13,010 bases of DNA from Oscillospiraceae bacterium (GTDB lineage Bacteria; Bacillota_A; Clostridia; Oscillospirales; Oscillospiraceae): the NCBI GenBank assembly GCA_016302015.1, contig JAEDOJ010000024.1, positions 1 to 13,010 on the forward strand, given 5' to 3'. Shown in pieces: positions 1 through 7,072 of this stretch. The translations under genes and the position numbers were made by a program. The first letter of the stretch is position 1; the number at the start of each line of letters is the position of its first letter. Under the pieces are notes generated by a model, which was not told the DNA's origin, made no database searches, and saw nothing but the letters and a program-made list of their open reading frames with translations.

Positions 1-861
1 GTGTTTGGCGGCGCTCTGGGAGAAAACACCCGGCTGACCATCCGCATCCAGTCCGGGAAAAACGAAACCCCCAAGGCGATTCAGCAGGAATTTGAAACCT
101 ATAAAAATATTGCCAACGACGGTGTTTTGACCGGCTGCGACCCGGAAAACGCCCAACTGACCTTCCAACTGGTGGAAAAGCCCAAGCGGGGGACGGTAAA
201 GCTGGAGGCGGACGGCACCTATGTCTATACGCCGGACAAAAATAAAGTCGGCGAGGACAGCTTTACTTTTACCGTGACCGATGAAGCGGGAAATGTTTCC
301 AGTCCCGCCAAGGTGAACATCAAGATTCTGAAGCCGTCGGAAGCCATGACTTTTGCGGATATGGAGGGGAATCCGGACGCCTTTGAGGCCATGTGGCTGT
401 GTGAGCAGAAGCTGTCCAGCGGACGAAGCATTGCGGGAACCCCTTGCTTCTGCCCGGAGGATACGGTGTCCAGAACGGAATTTCTGATTATGGCCATGGA
501 GCTGATGGATGTCCCTGTGGACAGCAAGCTGACCATTTCCGGCTTTACGGACGCCAAGGACGCACCGGCCTGGGTGCAGCCCTATCTGGCCTCTGCCATG
601 CAGCGGGGGCTGGTCAACGGCGAGGTGCAGGAAACCGGCCTGTTGTTCCGACCCAATGACCCCGTCACCGGCCGTGAGGCGGCGGTGATGCTGCAGAATA
701 TTCTGAAGCTGCCTGTATCTGCCTCCGCAATCCGTGAAGAGGATTGGGGCGCCGAAGCGGTGCAGACCCTGGGGGAGGCGGGGATTACCTTCTCTCATCT
801 GGAGGAAACCCTGACCCGCCGGGAAGCGGCAAAGCTGCTTTGGCAGGCAGCGCAGGTATAA
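1..861 (+). CDS. Cell-surface protein, 3' part: Big_9 Ig-like domain plus SLH domains
   Basis: This is the C-terminal 286 residues of a secreted protein that probably begins upstream. The GTG at base 1 has no visible ribosome site, and the first ~20 residues look like the end of an earlier repeat. Residues ~36-109 match the Big_9/cadherin-like fold, with a leading NDGVLTGCDP and the core GTVKL..DGTYVYTPD....GEDSFTFTVTDEAGN. Two SLH units follow: ~117-171 (starts TFADMEG) and ~181-237 (GFTDAKDAPAWVQPYL...FRPNDPVTGREAAVMLQ). A third at ~248-286 is shortened, ending LTRREAAKLLWQAAQV. SLH domains bind pyruvylated secondary wall polymers, so the protein should sit on the outside of the wall with its Ig-like repeats exposed. 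The upstream part, and therefore the activity or ligand, is not visible. A hairpin terminator follows the stop codon directly. Confidence 0.85.
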   Translation: MFGGALGENTRLTIRIQSGKNETPKAIQQEFETYKNIANDGVLTGCDPENAQLTFQLVEKPKRGTVKLEADGTYVYTPDKNKVGEDSFTFTVTDEAGNVSSPAKVNIKILKPSEAMTFADMEGNPDAFEAMWLCEQKLSSGRSIAGTPCFCPEDTVSRTEFLIMAMELMDVPVDSKLTISGFTDAKDAPAWVQPYLASAMQRGLVNGEVQETGLLFRPNDPVTGREAAVMLQNILKLPVSASAIREEDWGAEAVQTLGEAGITFSHLEETLTRREAAKLLWQAAQV

Positions 862-866
862 AGTGA

Positions 867-900
867 GGAGGACTGCGATGCAGTCCTCCCTTGTTTGTTT
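867..900 (+). terminator. Rho-independent terminator between convergent genes
   Basis: A perfect 10-bp stem (GGAGGACTGC at 867-876, GCAGTCCTCC at 880-889) has a 3-base GAT loop and is followed by a T-rich tail (TTGTTTGTTT, 891-900). It starts 6 bases after the stop of the SLH protein gene. The minus-strand operon ends at 899, so the hairpin also lies just past that stop. The T-tract on the minus side is poor, so termination in that direction would be weaker. Confidence 0.85.
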
Positions 901-1915
901 ATGATTCCGCAAACAGCGGGCGCATGACGGCCTTGTTGTCAAAGCGGGTGTCCTTGGAGCTGGCGATAAAGACCACCTCCCTCAGATTGGAAGCGCCGAC
1001 AAAGGTTTGGGCGTACTGCTCCACCTGAGAGCCGCTGACATCCGGAATGTAGAATCGGCCGGTGCAGGCGGAAATCGGAAAGGCCAGATCGTCGGACACA
1101 AAGGATACCGTCATGGTCTCCGTGGTGAGAGCTTCGGTGATCTGGGTCACGGCGTCTGACAGCATGGCTTCCGGGGTGGTGTCGCCGTAGACGATATTTT
1201 CGGAAACGGGAACGGAAAAATCAGAGAAAGCGATCTCACGGAAGCCCCTTGCCGCCAACTCTTCGGAAATCTGCTTCAGATAGGACTGGGTGGTGGGGTC
1301 GGTGGCATCCAGCCAGTAACGGCCCTGGTCGTCCATCCACAGAGCGCCGCTGGACAGGGGCAGACCTGCTGTCTGGTGGGACAGAGCAAAAGCGGTGTCC
1401 GGGAAGGAGGAAATCTCCGCAATCATATAAAAGTTTCCGTTTTTCATGTATTTCAGCAGTTCTTCCACAATGGCGGTGTCCACATCCGCAACGGAAGTGC
1501 CCTTGATCTGGGTATCATAGTAGAAATTACCGAAGGAGCTTTTCAACTGAACCATCACGGCGCAGGCACCGTCCAGCTCCTTCACTGCCTGCAGCACCGC
1601 CGCCGGATCACGGAGCATATCCGTGGTAATATAGTAGCAGGTCAGGTCCGCCAAATCCGTATCCACAGGCGCCTGAGAGCCGTAGACAATCTTGGGATCG
1701 GTGATGACAGGGCGGGGAGCAGTCTCCAACTGGATCACGTCCTGAGCGGGATCCTCCTCCAGCTCCAGATGCGCTCCCTCCCGGTCATAGACCATGTATG
1801 GCTCCAGATAGATCAGAGCCACGAAGGCAAAGATCACCAAAGCCGCCAGAACGATCAACAGAACCCGGAACAGCTTGCGGAATACGATTCGATTTCGATA
1901 GGAAAGTCTTGCCAT
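899..1915 (-). CDS. Membrane-anchored, divergent DUF4015-like (putative glycoside hydrolase) protein
   Basis: The protein has 338 residues: a basic N-terminus, one membrane segment (~15-36), then a large domain that positive-inside logic places outside the cell. The domain shows the order of elements I associate with DUF4015/GHL-type (alpha/beta)8 putative glycoside hydrolases: AVMVQLKSSFGNFYYDT (~119-135, where the family has a DxK..G.v.Y strand), IAEISSFPDTAF (~165-176) and W...GRYWLDATDPTTQSYL (~193-213), followed by GFREIAFSDFSVP (~224-236). The last segment aligns with the family motif GFDEIqfDYIRFP, but the acidic and aromatic residues are mostly changed, so catalysis is doubtful. The start ATG (1915) has a GGAAG site upstream, and only 3 bases separate it from the prmA stop, so the two are co-transcribed. 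The family assignment comes from motif order, not a search. A pure binding or scaffold role is equally possible. Confidence 0.6.
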   Translation of the reverse strand: MARLSYRNRIVFRKLFRVLLIVLAALVIFAFVALIYLEPYMVYDREGAHLELEEDPAQDVIQLETAPRPVITDPKIVYGSQAPVDTDLADLTCYYITTDMLRDPAAVLQAVKELDGACAVMVQLKSSFGNFYYDTQIKGTSVADVDTAIVEELLKYMKNGNFYMIAEISSFPDTAFALSHQTAGLPLSSGALWMDDQGRYWLDATDPTTQSYLKQISEELAARGFREIAFSDFSVPVSENIVYGDTTPEAMLSDAVTQITEALTTETMTVSFVSDDLAFPISACTGRFYIPDVSGSQVEQYAQTFVGASNLREVVFIASSKDTRFDNKAVMRPLFAES

Positions 1916-1918
1916 AAC

Positions 1919-2896
1919 TCACACTTCCTTTTTCGCTTTCCCCAGCAGGCAGCACCATTCACCCTGATGCCAGGAGTCCGTGACTTCCATGCCTGCCAGA
2001 TCCATGGCCTGACGAACCTCGGCTTCCCGCTCCGCCAAAATCCCGGAGCAGAGGAAGACGCCCTTGGGTTTCAAAAAATGGGGAACCACGGGAGCCAACT
2101 GCACAAGAACGCCCGCGACGATATTGGCGCAGACGATATCATAGCCGCCGGCCGCCAGTTCTTCCATTCTTGCCTGATCTGTAATCACATTTCCGGTGCA
2201 GGCACGGAAACGGTCAGAGCCGAAGCCGTTGTTCGCGGCGTTTTCTTCTGCGATATGCTCTGCGGCGGGATCGACGTCAATGCCCACGGCGCTGCCTGCC
2301 CCCAACCGGAGGGCGCAGATGGAGAGAATTCCGCTGCCGCTGCCCAGATCGGCTACCCGTTCGCCGCCCTGCACCAGGGACTCCAGCGCCCGCATACACA
2401 TCTGGGTGGAGGCGTGTTCGCCGGTGCCGAAGGTCAGACCCAAATCCAGAATCACGGGGAGACGCCCCTGCGGATCGTCCACGGTCATCCATTTGGGGAT
2501 GACCAGCAGCTTTTCTCCCACAGGCAGGGGACGGTAGCTCTGCTTCCAGGAATTCTCCCAATCCTCCTCAGGAACGTGATCCAGCGCAATGGTCAGAGGG
2601 CCAAAGTCACAGCCGGGATATTTTCCGGGCACCTCCTTGAAAAGAGCCTGAAGCGAGGAGATATCCTCCTGTGCGGTTTCCTCCTGTAAATACAGCCGCA
2701 CCTGAGAAAGTCCCTGCATTTTCTGCGCCAGACCTTCGTCCACATAGTCCCAGAAATCCCGGGAGTCCTCCAGAAACGCCTGAAACTCCTGAAAGTCGTC
2801 TATCATAAAGCTGTCAAAGCCCGCCTCGGTCAGTTCCGCGCACAGCAGCTCAATTCCCTCCGAAGCGGTACGGATCGTCAGCTCAACCCATTCCAT
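1919..2896 (-). CDS. prmA: Ribosomal protein L11 methyltransferase PrmA
   Basis: PrmA trimethylates ribosomal protein L11 with S-adenosylmethionine, in the cytoplasm. The protein is 325 residues, a normal length. It has an N-terminal substrate-recognition domain opening MEWVELTIRT, then the class I methyltransferase core: DLGLTFGTGEHAST (~151-164, equivalent to the PrmA signature DPGxAFGTGxHxTT, with Leu replacing the usual Pro), the SAM loop ADLGSGSGI (~182-190), the acidic strand end GIDVDPAA (~205-212), and DIVCANIVAGVL (~253-264), the PrmA form of motif IV. I chose the ATG at 2896 because GGGAGG lies 7 bases upstream. The ATG at 2902 is only one base from that site, and a longer open frame to 3115 would cross the divergent promoter. 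It heads the minus-strand operon with the downstream DUF4015-like gene. Confidence 0.95.
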   Translation of the reverse strand: MEWVELTIRTASEGIELLCAELTEAGFDSFMIDDFQEFQAFLEDSRDFWDYVDEGLAQKMQGLSQVRLYLQEETAQEDISSLQALFKEVPGKYPGCDFGPLTIALDHVPEEDWENSWKQSYRPLPVGEKLLVIPKWMTVDDPQGRLPVILDLGLTFGTGEHASTQMCMRALESLVQGGERVADLGSGSGILSICALRLGAGSAVGIDVDPAAEHIAEENAANNGFGSDRFRACTGNVITDQARMEELAAGGYDIVCANIVAGVLVQLAPVVPHFLKPKGVFLCSGILAEREAEVRQAMDLAGMEVTDSWHQGEWCCLLGKAKKEV

Positions 2897-2928
2897 CGTC
2901 ATACCTCCCAACATAAGGATACCGATAT

Positions 2929-2957
2929 ATTTTACAGGATTCTTCAAAGAATAACAA
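2929..2957 (-). promoter_or_regulatory. Sigma-A-type promoter for prmA operon
   Basis: Read on the minus strand, TTGTTA (2952-2957) and TAAAAT (2929-2934) are separated by exactly 17 bases. This predicts a transcript start near 2922 and a leader of about 25 bases before the 2896 ATG, with its GGGAGG site inside. It lies in the 133-base divergent gap between prmA and yfmF. Confidence 0.6.
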
Positions 2958-2998
2958 GCATATTTTTGATTTCCGCTTTTATTTTTTGAAAAAAGGTG

Positions 2999-3004
2999 TA
3001 TAAT
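2999..3004 (+). promoter_or_regulatory. Probable -10 box for the yfmF-yfmH-lgt operon
   Basis: A perfect TATAAT lies 25 bases before the yfmF start. No good -35 box is found at 16-18 bases (the region is CTTTTA, in a T-rich tract), so the promoter is either weak, activator-dependent or mis-assigned. The leader would be only about 20 bases and would contain the AAAGGAG ribosome site (3014-3020), which sits 9 bases before the ATG. Confidence 0.4.
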
Positions 3005-3029
3005 GGAGGTCACAAAGGAGTGAAAGCCC

Positions 3030-4292
3030 ATGATAAAGAGCATCCCTGTGGCGCCGGGGGTAACACTGCGCGCCATGAAAACCGATAAATTCAAAACTTC
3101 CTGCTTCAGCGTCAACTTTCTCCGTCCCCATCAGGGGGAGACTGCGGGACTGGACGCTCTGCTGCCCAGCGTTTTGCTTCGGGCGACAGAACAATACCCG
3201 GACATCCGCAGGATCTCCATGAAGCTGGACGAGCTTTACGGCGCCAGCTTCGGCACGCTGATCCGCCGAAAGGGCGAAATTAAGCTGGTAGGCTTTTATG
3301 CGGATTATATTGAAGACGCGTTTCTCCCGGAGGGAGAAACGGTATTTGCCCCGATGATGGACTTCCTGGAGGAGGTTCTCTATCATCCCCTGACGGAAAA
3401 CGGCGTTTTCTGCGAGAAAAACGTGGAAGGTGAAAAGCAGAATCTGATCAATGCCATTGAGTCCTCCCTGAACGACAAGCGTTCCTACGCCGTATCGAAG
3501 ATGCTCCAGACCATGTGTGAGGAGGAGGCCTACGGCGTGCCCCGGCTGGGTCGGGTGGAGGACGTGGAGAAAATCACGCCCCAGTCCCTGTGGGAGCATT
3601 ATCAGAGGGTGCTTCATACCTCCCGGGTGGAGCTGTTTTATGCGGGCAGGCAGGAGCCTGAAGCGGTTGCAAAGCAATTTGCCAGGGTCTTTGCCGGGAA
3701 GACAGACGGCACCGCCGCCCCGGTGGGCACAAAGGTCATCCGCACAGTCAAAGAACCCAAAGAAATTTCCGAAGCCATGGACGTTACCCAGGGCAAGCTG
3801 GTCATCGGCCTTCGTACCGGCATCACCGTGGAAGACCCGGACTATCCCGCTCTGGTTCTGCTGAATGCGGTGTTCGGCGCCGGGACAACCAGCAAGCTCT
3901 TTGTCAATGTCCGGGAAAAGCTGTCTCTGTGCTATTACGCCAGCTCCTCTCTGGAAAAATACAAGGGCATTATGGTGGTGTCCTCCGGCGTGGATTTCGC
4001 CAACTTTGAACGAGCGAAACAGGCGATTCTTGGGGAATTGGAGGCCTGCAAGCAGGGAAAAATGTCGGAGGAGGAAATTGAAAACGCCCGCCTCATGATG
4101 CTCTCCGCCCTCCGGGCGTCCATGGACGCTCCGGTGCAGTTGGATGAATATTATATGGGCGCCGCCATCGCCAGGGTGGATACCATTCCCGACCTGATGG
4201 AGAAAATCCGCAGGCTCACGGCGGAGGAGCTGACTGCGGCGGCACAGAAGCTCACCGTGGACACCGTATTTTTCCTGAAGGGAGAGGTTTGA
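3030..4292 (+). CDS. yfmF: M16 peptidase-like protein YfmF (non-catalytic partner)
   Basis: This 420-residue protein has the two-domain M16B fold and resembles Bacillus YfmF. At the place where active M16 enzymes carry HxxEH it reads LDALLPSVLLRATEQYPD (~41-58), so the inverted zinc motif is absent and it should be the inactive half of a pair. Residues ~214-243 are the interdomain linker. The second half has the family's ALVLLNAVFGAGTTSKLF (~271-288) and LCYYASSS (~300-307) segments. The active partner overlaps its stop codon. In Bacillus subtilis, yfmF and yfmH have been linked to the 5-aminopentanol modification of elongation factor P. Whether that holds here is unknown, because no efp gene is visible. 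The ATG at 3030 has AAAGGAG 9 bases upstream. An alternative role is half of a peptide-processing protease, as in AlbE/AlbF-like systems, but no peptide precursor is nearby. Confidence 0.85.
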   Translation: MIKSIPVAPGVTLRAMKTDKFKTSCFSVNFLRPHQGETAGLDALLPSVLLRATEQYPDIRRISMKLDELYGASFGTLIRRKGEIKLVGFYADYIEDAFLPEGETVFAPMMDFLEEVLYHPLTENGVFCEKNVEGEKQNLINAIESSLNDKRSYAVSKMLQTMCEEEAYGVPRLGRVEDVEKITPQSLWEHYQRVLHTSRVELFYAGRQEPEAVAKQFARVFAGKTDGTAAPVGTKVIRTVKEPKEISEAMDVTQGKLVIGLRTGITVEDPDYPALVLLNAVFGAGTTSKLFVNVREKLSLCYYASSSLEKYKGIMVVSSGVDFANFERAKQAILGELEACKQGKMSEEEIENARLMMLSALRASMDAPVQLDEYYMGAAIARVDTIPDLMEKIRRLTAEELTAAAQKLTVDTVFFLKGEV

Positions 4293-5563
4293 TGAGATAC
4301 CGGAAATTTGACCAGATCGGAGAAGCCTATTACGAGGAACGTCTGCCCAACGGCCTGTTGGTGCGGGTGGTTCCCAAAAGGGGCTTTGCCAGGAAATATG
4401 CCTTTTTGGCTGTGGATTTCGGGGGAATTGACACAAAATTCACGATAAACGGGGAAGAACACCGGGTGCCGGACGGCATTGCCCATTATCTGGAACATAA
4501 AATGTTCGATTTGCCTGAGGAAAACGCCATGAATCTGTTTACCGGGAAGGGCGGCAGTCCCAACGCCTTTACCGGCTACGAAATGACGGCCTATTATTTC
4601 TCCTGCACGGAAAATTTTGATGATAATTTACGTACCCTGCTGCGGATGGTTATGACCCCGTATTTCACCCCGGAGAGCGTGGAGAAGGAGCGGGGGATTA
4701 TCGCGCAGGAGATCAAAATGTACGAGGACAGCGGGGAATCTCAGGTGTTTGAGGATCTGTTTGCCGCCCTGTTTGCGGAGCATCCCATCCGGATTCCCAT
4801 TGCGGGAACGGTGGAGAGCATCGGGGAAATCACCGCCCAGACCCTGTATGACTGCTATGACGCCTTCTACCGGCCGGAGAATATGATGCTCTGCGTTACC
4901 GGAGACGTTGACCCGGAGGCGGTGCTCCGCATCGCCTCGGAGCAGGAGGGAAGACCTGCCGCCGGCCTGCCGGAGAGAAATTACGGCGCGAAAGAGAAAA
5001 TGACCCCGGTGAAGCCCCGGATGGAACGGCAGATGGAGGTTTCCATGCCCACCTTTTCCCTTGGCTTCAAGTGCGAGCCTGCCGCCCCCGGAGAGGCGTC
5101 TCTCCGGCAGGAAATTCTGGGAGATCTGGCGGCTGAAATTCTGGTGGGAGAATCCTCCCGGCTCTACCAGCGGCTGTATGAGGACGGGTTGATCGATGCG
5201 GGCTTCTCCGCCGGATTTGAAAGCGTGAAAAATGCCTGCCTCCTGTCTGCCGGAGGGGACAGCGACGACCCGGAGGGCGTGCTGAAGGCAATTCTGGAGG
5301 AAGCCGACCGCATCCGGAGGGAAGGCGTTGACGAGGAGCTTTTCCGCCGCCTGAAGAAATCCGCTCTGGGACGGAGAACCAGAGACCTTGACAGCTTTGA
5401 GAGCATCTGCTATCATAGTTGTGCGTATTACTTTGAAGGCCTGGATTACTTCCGCTTCCCGGAGGTCTATGCCTCGGTCACGGCGGCGGATGTGCAGGAG
5501 TTTCTCATGCAGACCGTGCGGCCGGAGCGTGGGGCTCTGGCGGTAGTCAACCCAAAGAAATAG
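4292..5563 (+). CDS. yfmH: M16 family zinc metallopeptidase YfmH
   Basis: This 423-residue protein is the active M16B partner of YfmF. The inverted zinc motif HYLEH is at residues 65-69 (His65 and His69 bind zinc, Glu68 is the catalytic base). The third ligand is Glu140 in IIAQEIKMYED, about 71 residues on, within family range. FTGKGGSPNAFTGYEMTAYYF (~83-103) is the conserved substrate-cradle strand pair. There is no signal peptide, so it acts in the cytoplasm. The ATG at 4292 shares its A with the TGA of yfmF, and GGGAGAGG lies just upstream. A TTG one codon earlier is possible but sits closer to the ribosome site. The one-base overlap implies translational coupling and equal amounts of the two subunits. 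The natural substrate is not established from sequence. Confidence 0.9.
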   Translation: MRYRKFDQIGEAYYEERLPNGLLVRVVPKRGFARKYAFLAVDFGGIDTKFTINGEEHRVPDGIAHYLEHKMFDLPEENAMNLFTGKGGSPNAFTGYEMTAYYFSCTENFDDNLRTLLRMVMTPYFTPESVEKERGIIAQEIKMYEDSGESQVFEDLFAALFAEHPIRIPIAGTVESIGEITAQTLYDCYDAFYRPENMMLCVTGDVDPEAVLRIASEQEGRPAAGLPERNYGAKEKMTPVKPRMERQMEVSMPTFSLGFKCEPAAPGEASLRQEILGDLAAEILVGESSRLYQRLYEDGLIDAGFSAGFESVKNACLLSAGGDSDDPEGVLKAILEEADRIRREGVDEELFRRLKKSALGRRTRDLDSFESICYHSCAYYFEGLDYFRFPEVYASVTAADVQEFLMQTVRPERGALAVVNPKK

Positions 5564-5577
5564 AGGAGGAAACGGCC

Positions 5578-6426
5578 ATGATATGGAGCGCTACACCCAT
5601 CACCTTTCCCGGGCTGGGAATTGAGGTGAATCCCGGTCAGGGGTTTACCATTCCGGGGACGAATTTTGAGATCAAATGGTACGGCGTGATTATTGCGCTG
5701 GGCGTGCTGCTGGCAACGCTGTATGCCTGCAAGCGGTGCAGAGAGTTTGGCCTGACCACCGACGATATTATGAATGTTGTCATCGTGGGCGTGCTCTGCG
5801 GCATTGTGGGAGCAAGACTGTACTATGTGGTGTTCTACGGCACGCCGTGGAAGGATTTCTTCCGCATCCGTGACGGCGGCCTTGCCATCTACGGCGCAGT
5901 GATCGGTGCGGTGCTGGGCTTCGGTGTTTTCAGCCTGACCGGCAGGGAACGGCGGAAAAAATTCCTGCCCAGTCTGGATATTGCGGGCTTGGGCTTGCTG
6001 ATCGGGCAGGCCATAGGCCGCTGGGGCAATTTCTTCAACCGGGAAGCCCACGGCGGAGAAACCGATTCCTTCCTGCGGATGGGTCTGATCGAAAAGGGTC
6101 AGCAGATTTATGTCCATCCCACCTTCCTGTATGAATCCCTCTGGAATGCCGCGGGGCTGATCCTCCTGCATTTCCTGTCGAAGAAACGCCGCTTTGACGG
6201 CCAGACATTCCTGATGTATCTGGTCTGGTACGGCCTTGGCCGGGTCTGGATTGAGGGTCTGAGGACGGACAGCCTGTATCTCGGCTCCTTCCGGGTGAGC
6301 CAGCTTCTGGCCGGTGCGTCTGCGCTGGTCGGCGTGGGAGTGATTGGTTATATGCTCTGGGTCAAAAAGGCTGACCCTGAGAATATGCTGGTAAATCAGA
6401 AAAAGGCTTCTGAAGAAGCAGAATAA
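5578..6426 (+). CDS. lgt: Phosphatidylglycerol--prolipoprotein diacylglyceryl transferase
   Basis: Lgt is the integral membrane enzyme that moves diacylglycerol from phosphatidylglycerol to the lipobox cysteine of prolipoproteins, the first step of lipoprotein maturation. The 282-residue protein has about seven hydrophobic segments and the signature GRWGNFFNREAHGG (~147-160). Arg148, Asn151 and Glu156 correspond to E. coli Arg143, Asn146 and Glu151. Tyr35 in KWYGVIIALG matches E. coli Tyr26, and Arg222/Glu226 in GRVWIEGLR match Arg239/Glu243. At the E. coli His103 position the segment GGLAIYGAVIG has Tyr105. The C-terminus is charged and cytoplasmic. It starts 14 bases after yfmH with a strong AGAGGAGG site and is probably co-transcribed with it. 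A short Gly/Thr-rich lead-in (residues 1-30) is typical of the family. Confidence 0.96.
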   Translation: MIWSATPITFPGLGIEVNPGQGFTIPGTNFEIKWYGVIIALGVLLATLYACKRCREFGLTTDDIMNVVIVGVLCGIVGARLYYVVFYGTPWKDFFRIRDGGLAIYGAVIGAVLGFGVFSLTGRERRKKFLPSLDIAGLGLLIGQAIGRWGNFFNREAHGGETDSFLRMGLIEKGQQIYVHPTFLYESLWNAAGLILLHFLSKKRRFDGQTFLMYLVWYGLGRVWIEGLRTDSLYLGSFRVSQLLAGASALVGVGVIGYMLWVKKADPENMLVNQKKASEEAE

Positions 6427-6435
6427 GGAGGTACG

Positions 6436-6804
6436 ATGATGGCAACCATGGATACAATGAAGGAAAAAGCAAATTGCGCCGCGCAGAACGCCGCAAAAGC
6501 CGCAAGATATGTGACCCTGGTCTCCAAAAAGCGCATGGAGATCCTGAGCGAGCAGGAGAAAATCCGCCGGAACTACACCAGACTGGGCAAGGTCTATTAC
6601 AAGGATTTTGTCACTGACGAAGAGCCGGACGATGCGGAGTACCAGCCTCTTTGCGATGCGATTTCCGCTTCCTACCGCCGGATTAACGAGCTGAAGGAGG
6701 AACTGGCGGAAGCGAAGGCGGCGTATAACGGCAAACAAGAAGAGGAAGAGGTTGAGATCATTTCTCTGGAAGAGGCCTGCGCTGAAGCGCCGGTGGAAGA
6801 ATAA
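6436..6804 (+). CDS. Small coiled-coil protein of unknown function
   Basis: This acidic, soluble protein has about 121-122 residues, with no signal peptide or membrane segment. It looks helical: an Ala/Lys-rich start, then TLVSKKRMEILSEQEKIRRNYTRLGKVYYKDF (~27-58), a DEEPDDAEYQPLCDAI stretch, a coiled coil (~78-97, SYRRINELKEELAEAKAAYN) and a glutamate-rich tail. The middle resembles the helical part of small clostridial proteins that carry a C-terminal zinc ribbon (pattern E.KI...Y..IGK.YY), but here no CxxC pair follows. The AAGGAGG site (6425-6431) is 4 bases from the ATG at 6436 and 7 bases from the in-frame ATG at 6439, so 6439 is the more likely true start. It follows lgt by 9-12 bases and is the last gene of this operon. 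I cannot name a function. Confidence 0.8.
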   Translation: MMATMDTMKEKANCAAQNAAKAARYVTLVSKKRMEILSEQEKIRRNYTRLGKVYYKDFVTDEEPDDAEYQPLCDAISASYRRINELKEELAEAKAAYNGKQEEEEVEIISLEEACAEAPVEE

Positions 6805-6810
6805 ACACAG

Positions 6811-6842
6811 CCCCCCGGACTCCGTGATGGAGCCTCGGGGGG
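6811..6842 (+). terminator. Imperfect GC-rich hairpin after the lgt operon
   Basis: CCCCCCG (6811-6817) pairs with CGGGGGG (6836-6842), and CTCC/GGAG pairs further in around a GTGAT loop, with mismatches between. It begins 6 bases after the stop of the coiled-coil gene. The downstream bases (ATTAGACTG) are not a T-tract, so it is a weak intrinsic terminator or an RNA 3'-end protecting structure. Confidence 0.45.
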
Positions 6843-6898
6843 ATTAGACTGTCCAAAAAGCCCGTAACCGTCAAAATTGAAAAACCATTGCGGCACCA

Positions 6899-7053
6899 TG
6901 GCTCCCTCTGACGAGGGAGCTGGCGGCGGAGCCGACTGAGGGAGAGAAAAAATCTAACGTTATGATTTAATTTTCTCCGAAAAACGGTGCGTTTTGTGTC
7001 TCTCCCTCCGTCAAAATCTTCGATTTTGCCACCTCCCTCGTCAGAGGGAGGCA
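6899..7053. repeat. MITE-like palindromic element with nested hairpins
   Basis: This element fills much of the 386-base gene-free stretch between 6805 and 7190. The outer 26 bases (6899-6924) match the reverse complement of 7028-7053 at 24 of 26 positions. A second inverted pair, 6934-6947 and 6999-7012, matches at 13 of 14. Each outer arm is also a hairpin on its own: GCTCCCTC/GAGGGAGC (6901-6908, 6913-6920) and CCTCCCTC/GAGGGAGG (7032-7039, 7044-7051), each with a TGAC/GTCA loop. The two differences between arms swap one G:C pair for C:G. A second short hairpin sits between the blocks on both sides (GGC-GGA-GCC at 6925-6933; AAAATC-TTC-GATTTT at 7013-7027), and one more lies in the centre (AAAACG-GTG-CGTTTT, 6981-6995). 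No protein is encoded. It resembles intergenic palindromic repeats I recall from Faecalibacterium-like genomes; no second copy is in this window and no clear target duplication is visible. Confidence 0.75.
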
Positions 7054-7072
7054 GGGGTGCGGTGCAGATTGC

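Noticed and set aside
1376..2689. Long plus-strand open frame (437 codons) across prmA and the DUF4015-like gene
   Set aside because: It is antisense to two well-supported genes, has no ribosome site, and its translation is rich in His/Gln/Arg with no recognisable domain. It is a codon-bias shadow.
2897..3115. N-terminal extension of PrmA by about 73 residues
   Set aside because: It would cross the divergent promoter region and the yfmF start. The ATG at 2896 has a well-placed GGGAGG and matches the family N-terminus.
2979..4436. Minus-strand open frame of 485 codons
   Set aside because: It runs antisense through yfmF and the start of yfmH, both of which have clear family signatures. The antisense translation has low-complexity composition and no motif.
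5467..6738. Minus-strand open frame of 423 codons opposite lgt
   Set aside because: It is antisense to lgt, which carries all its catalytic motifs. No start signal or domain is seen.
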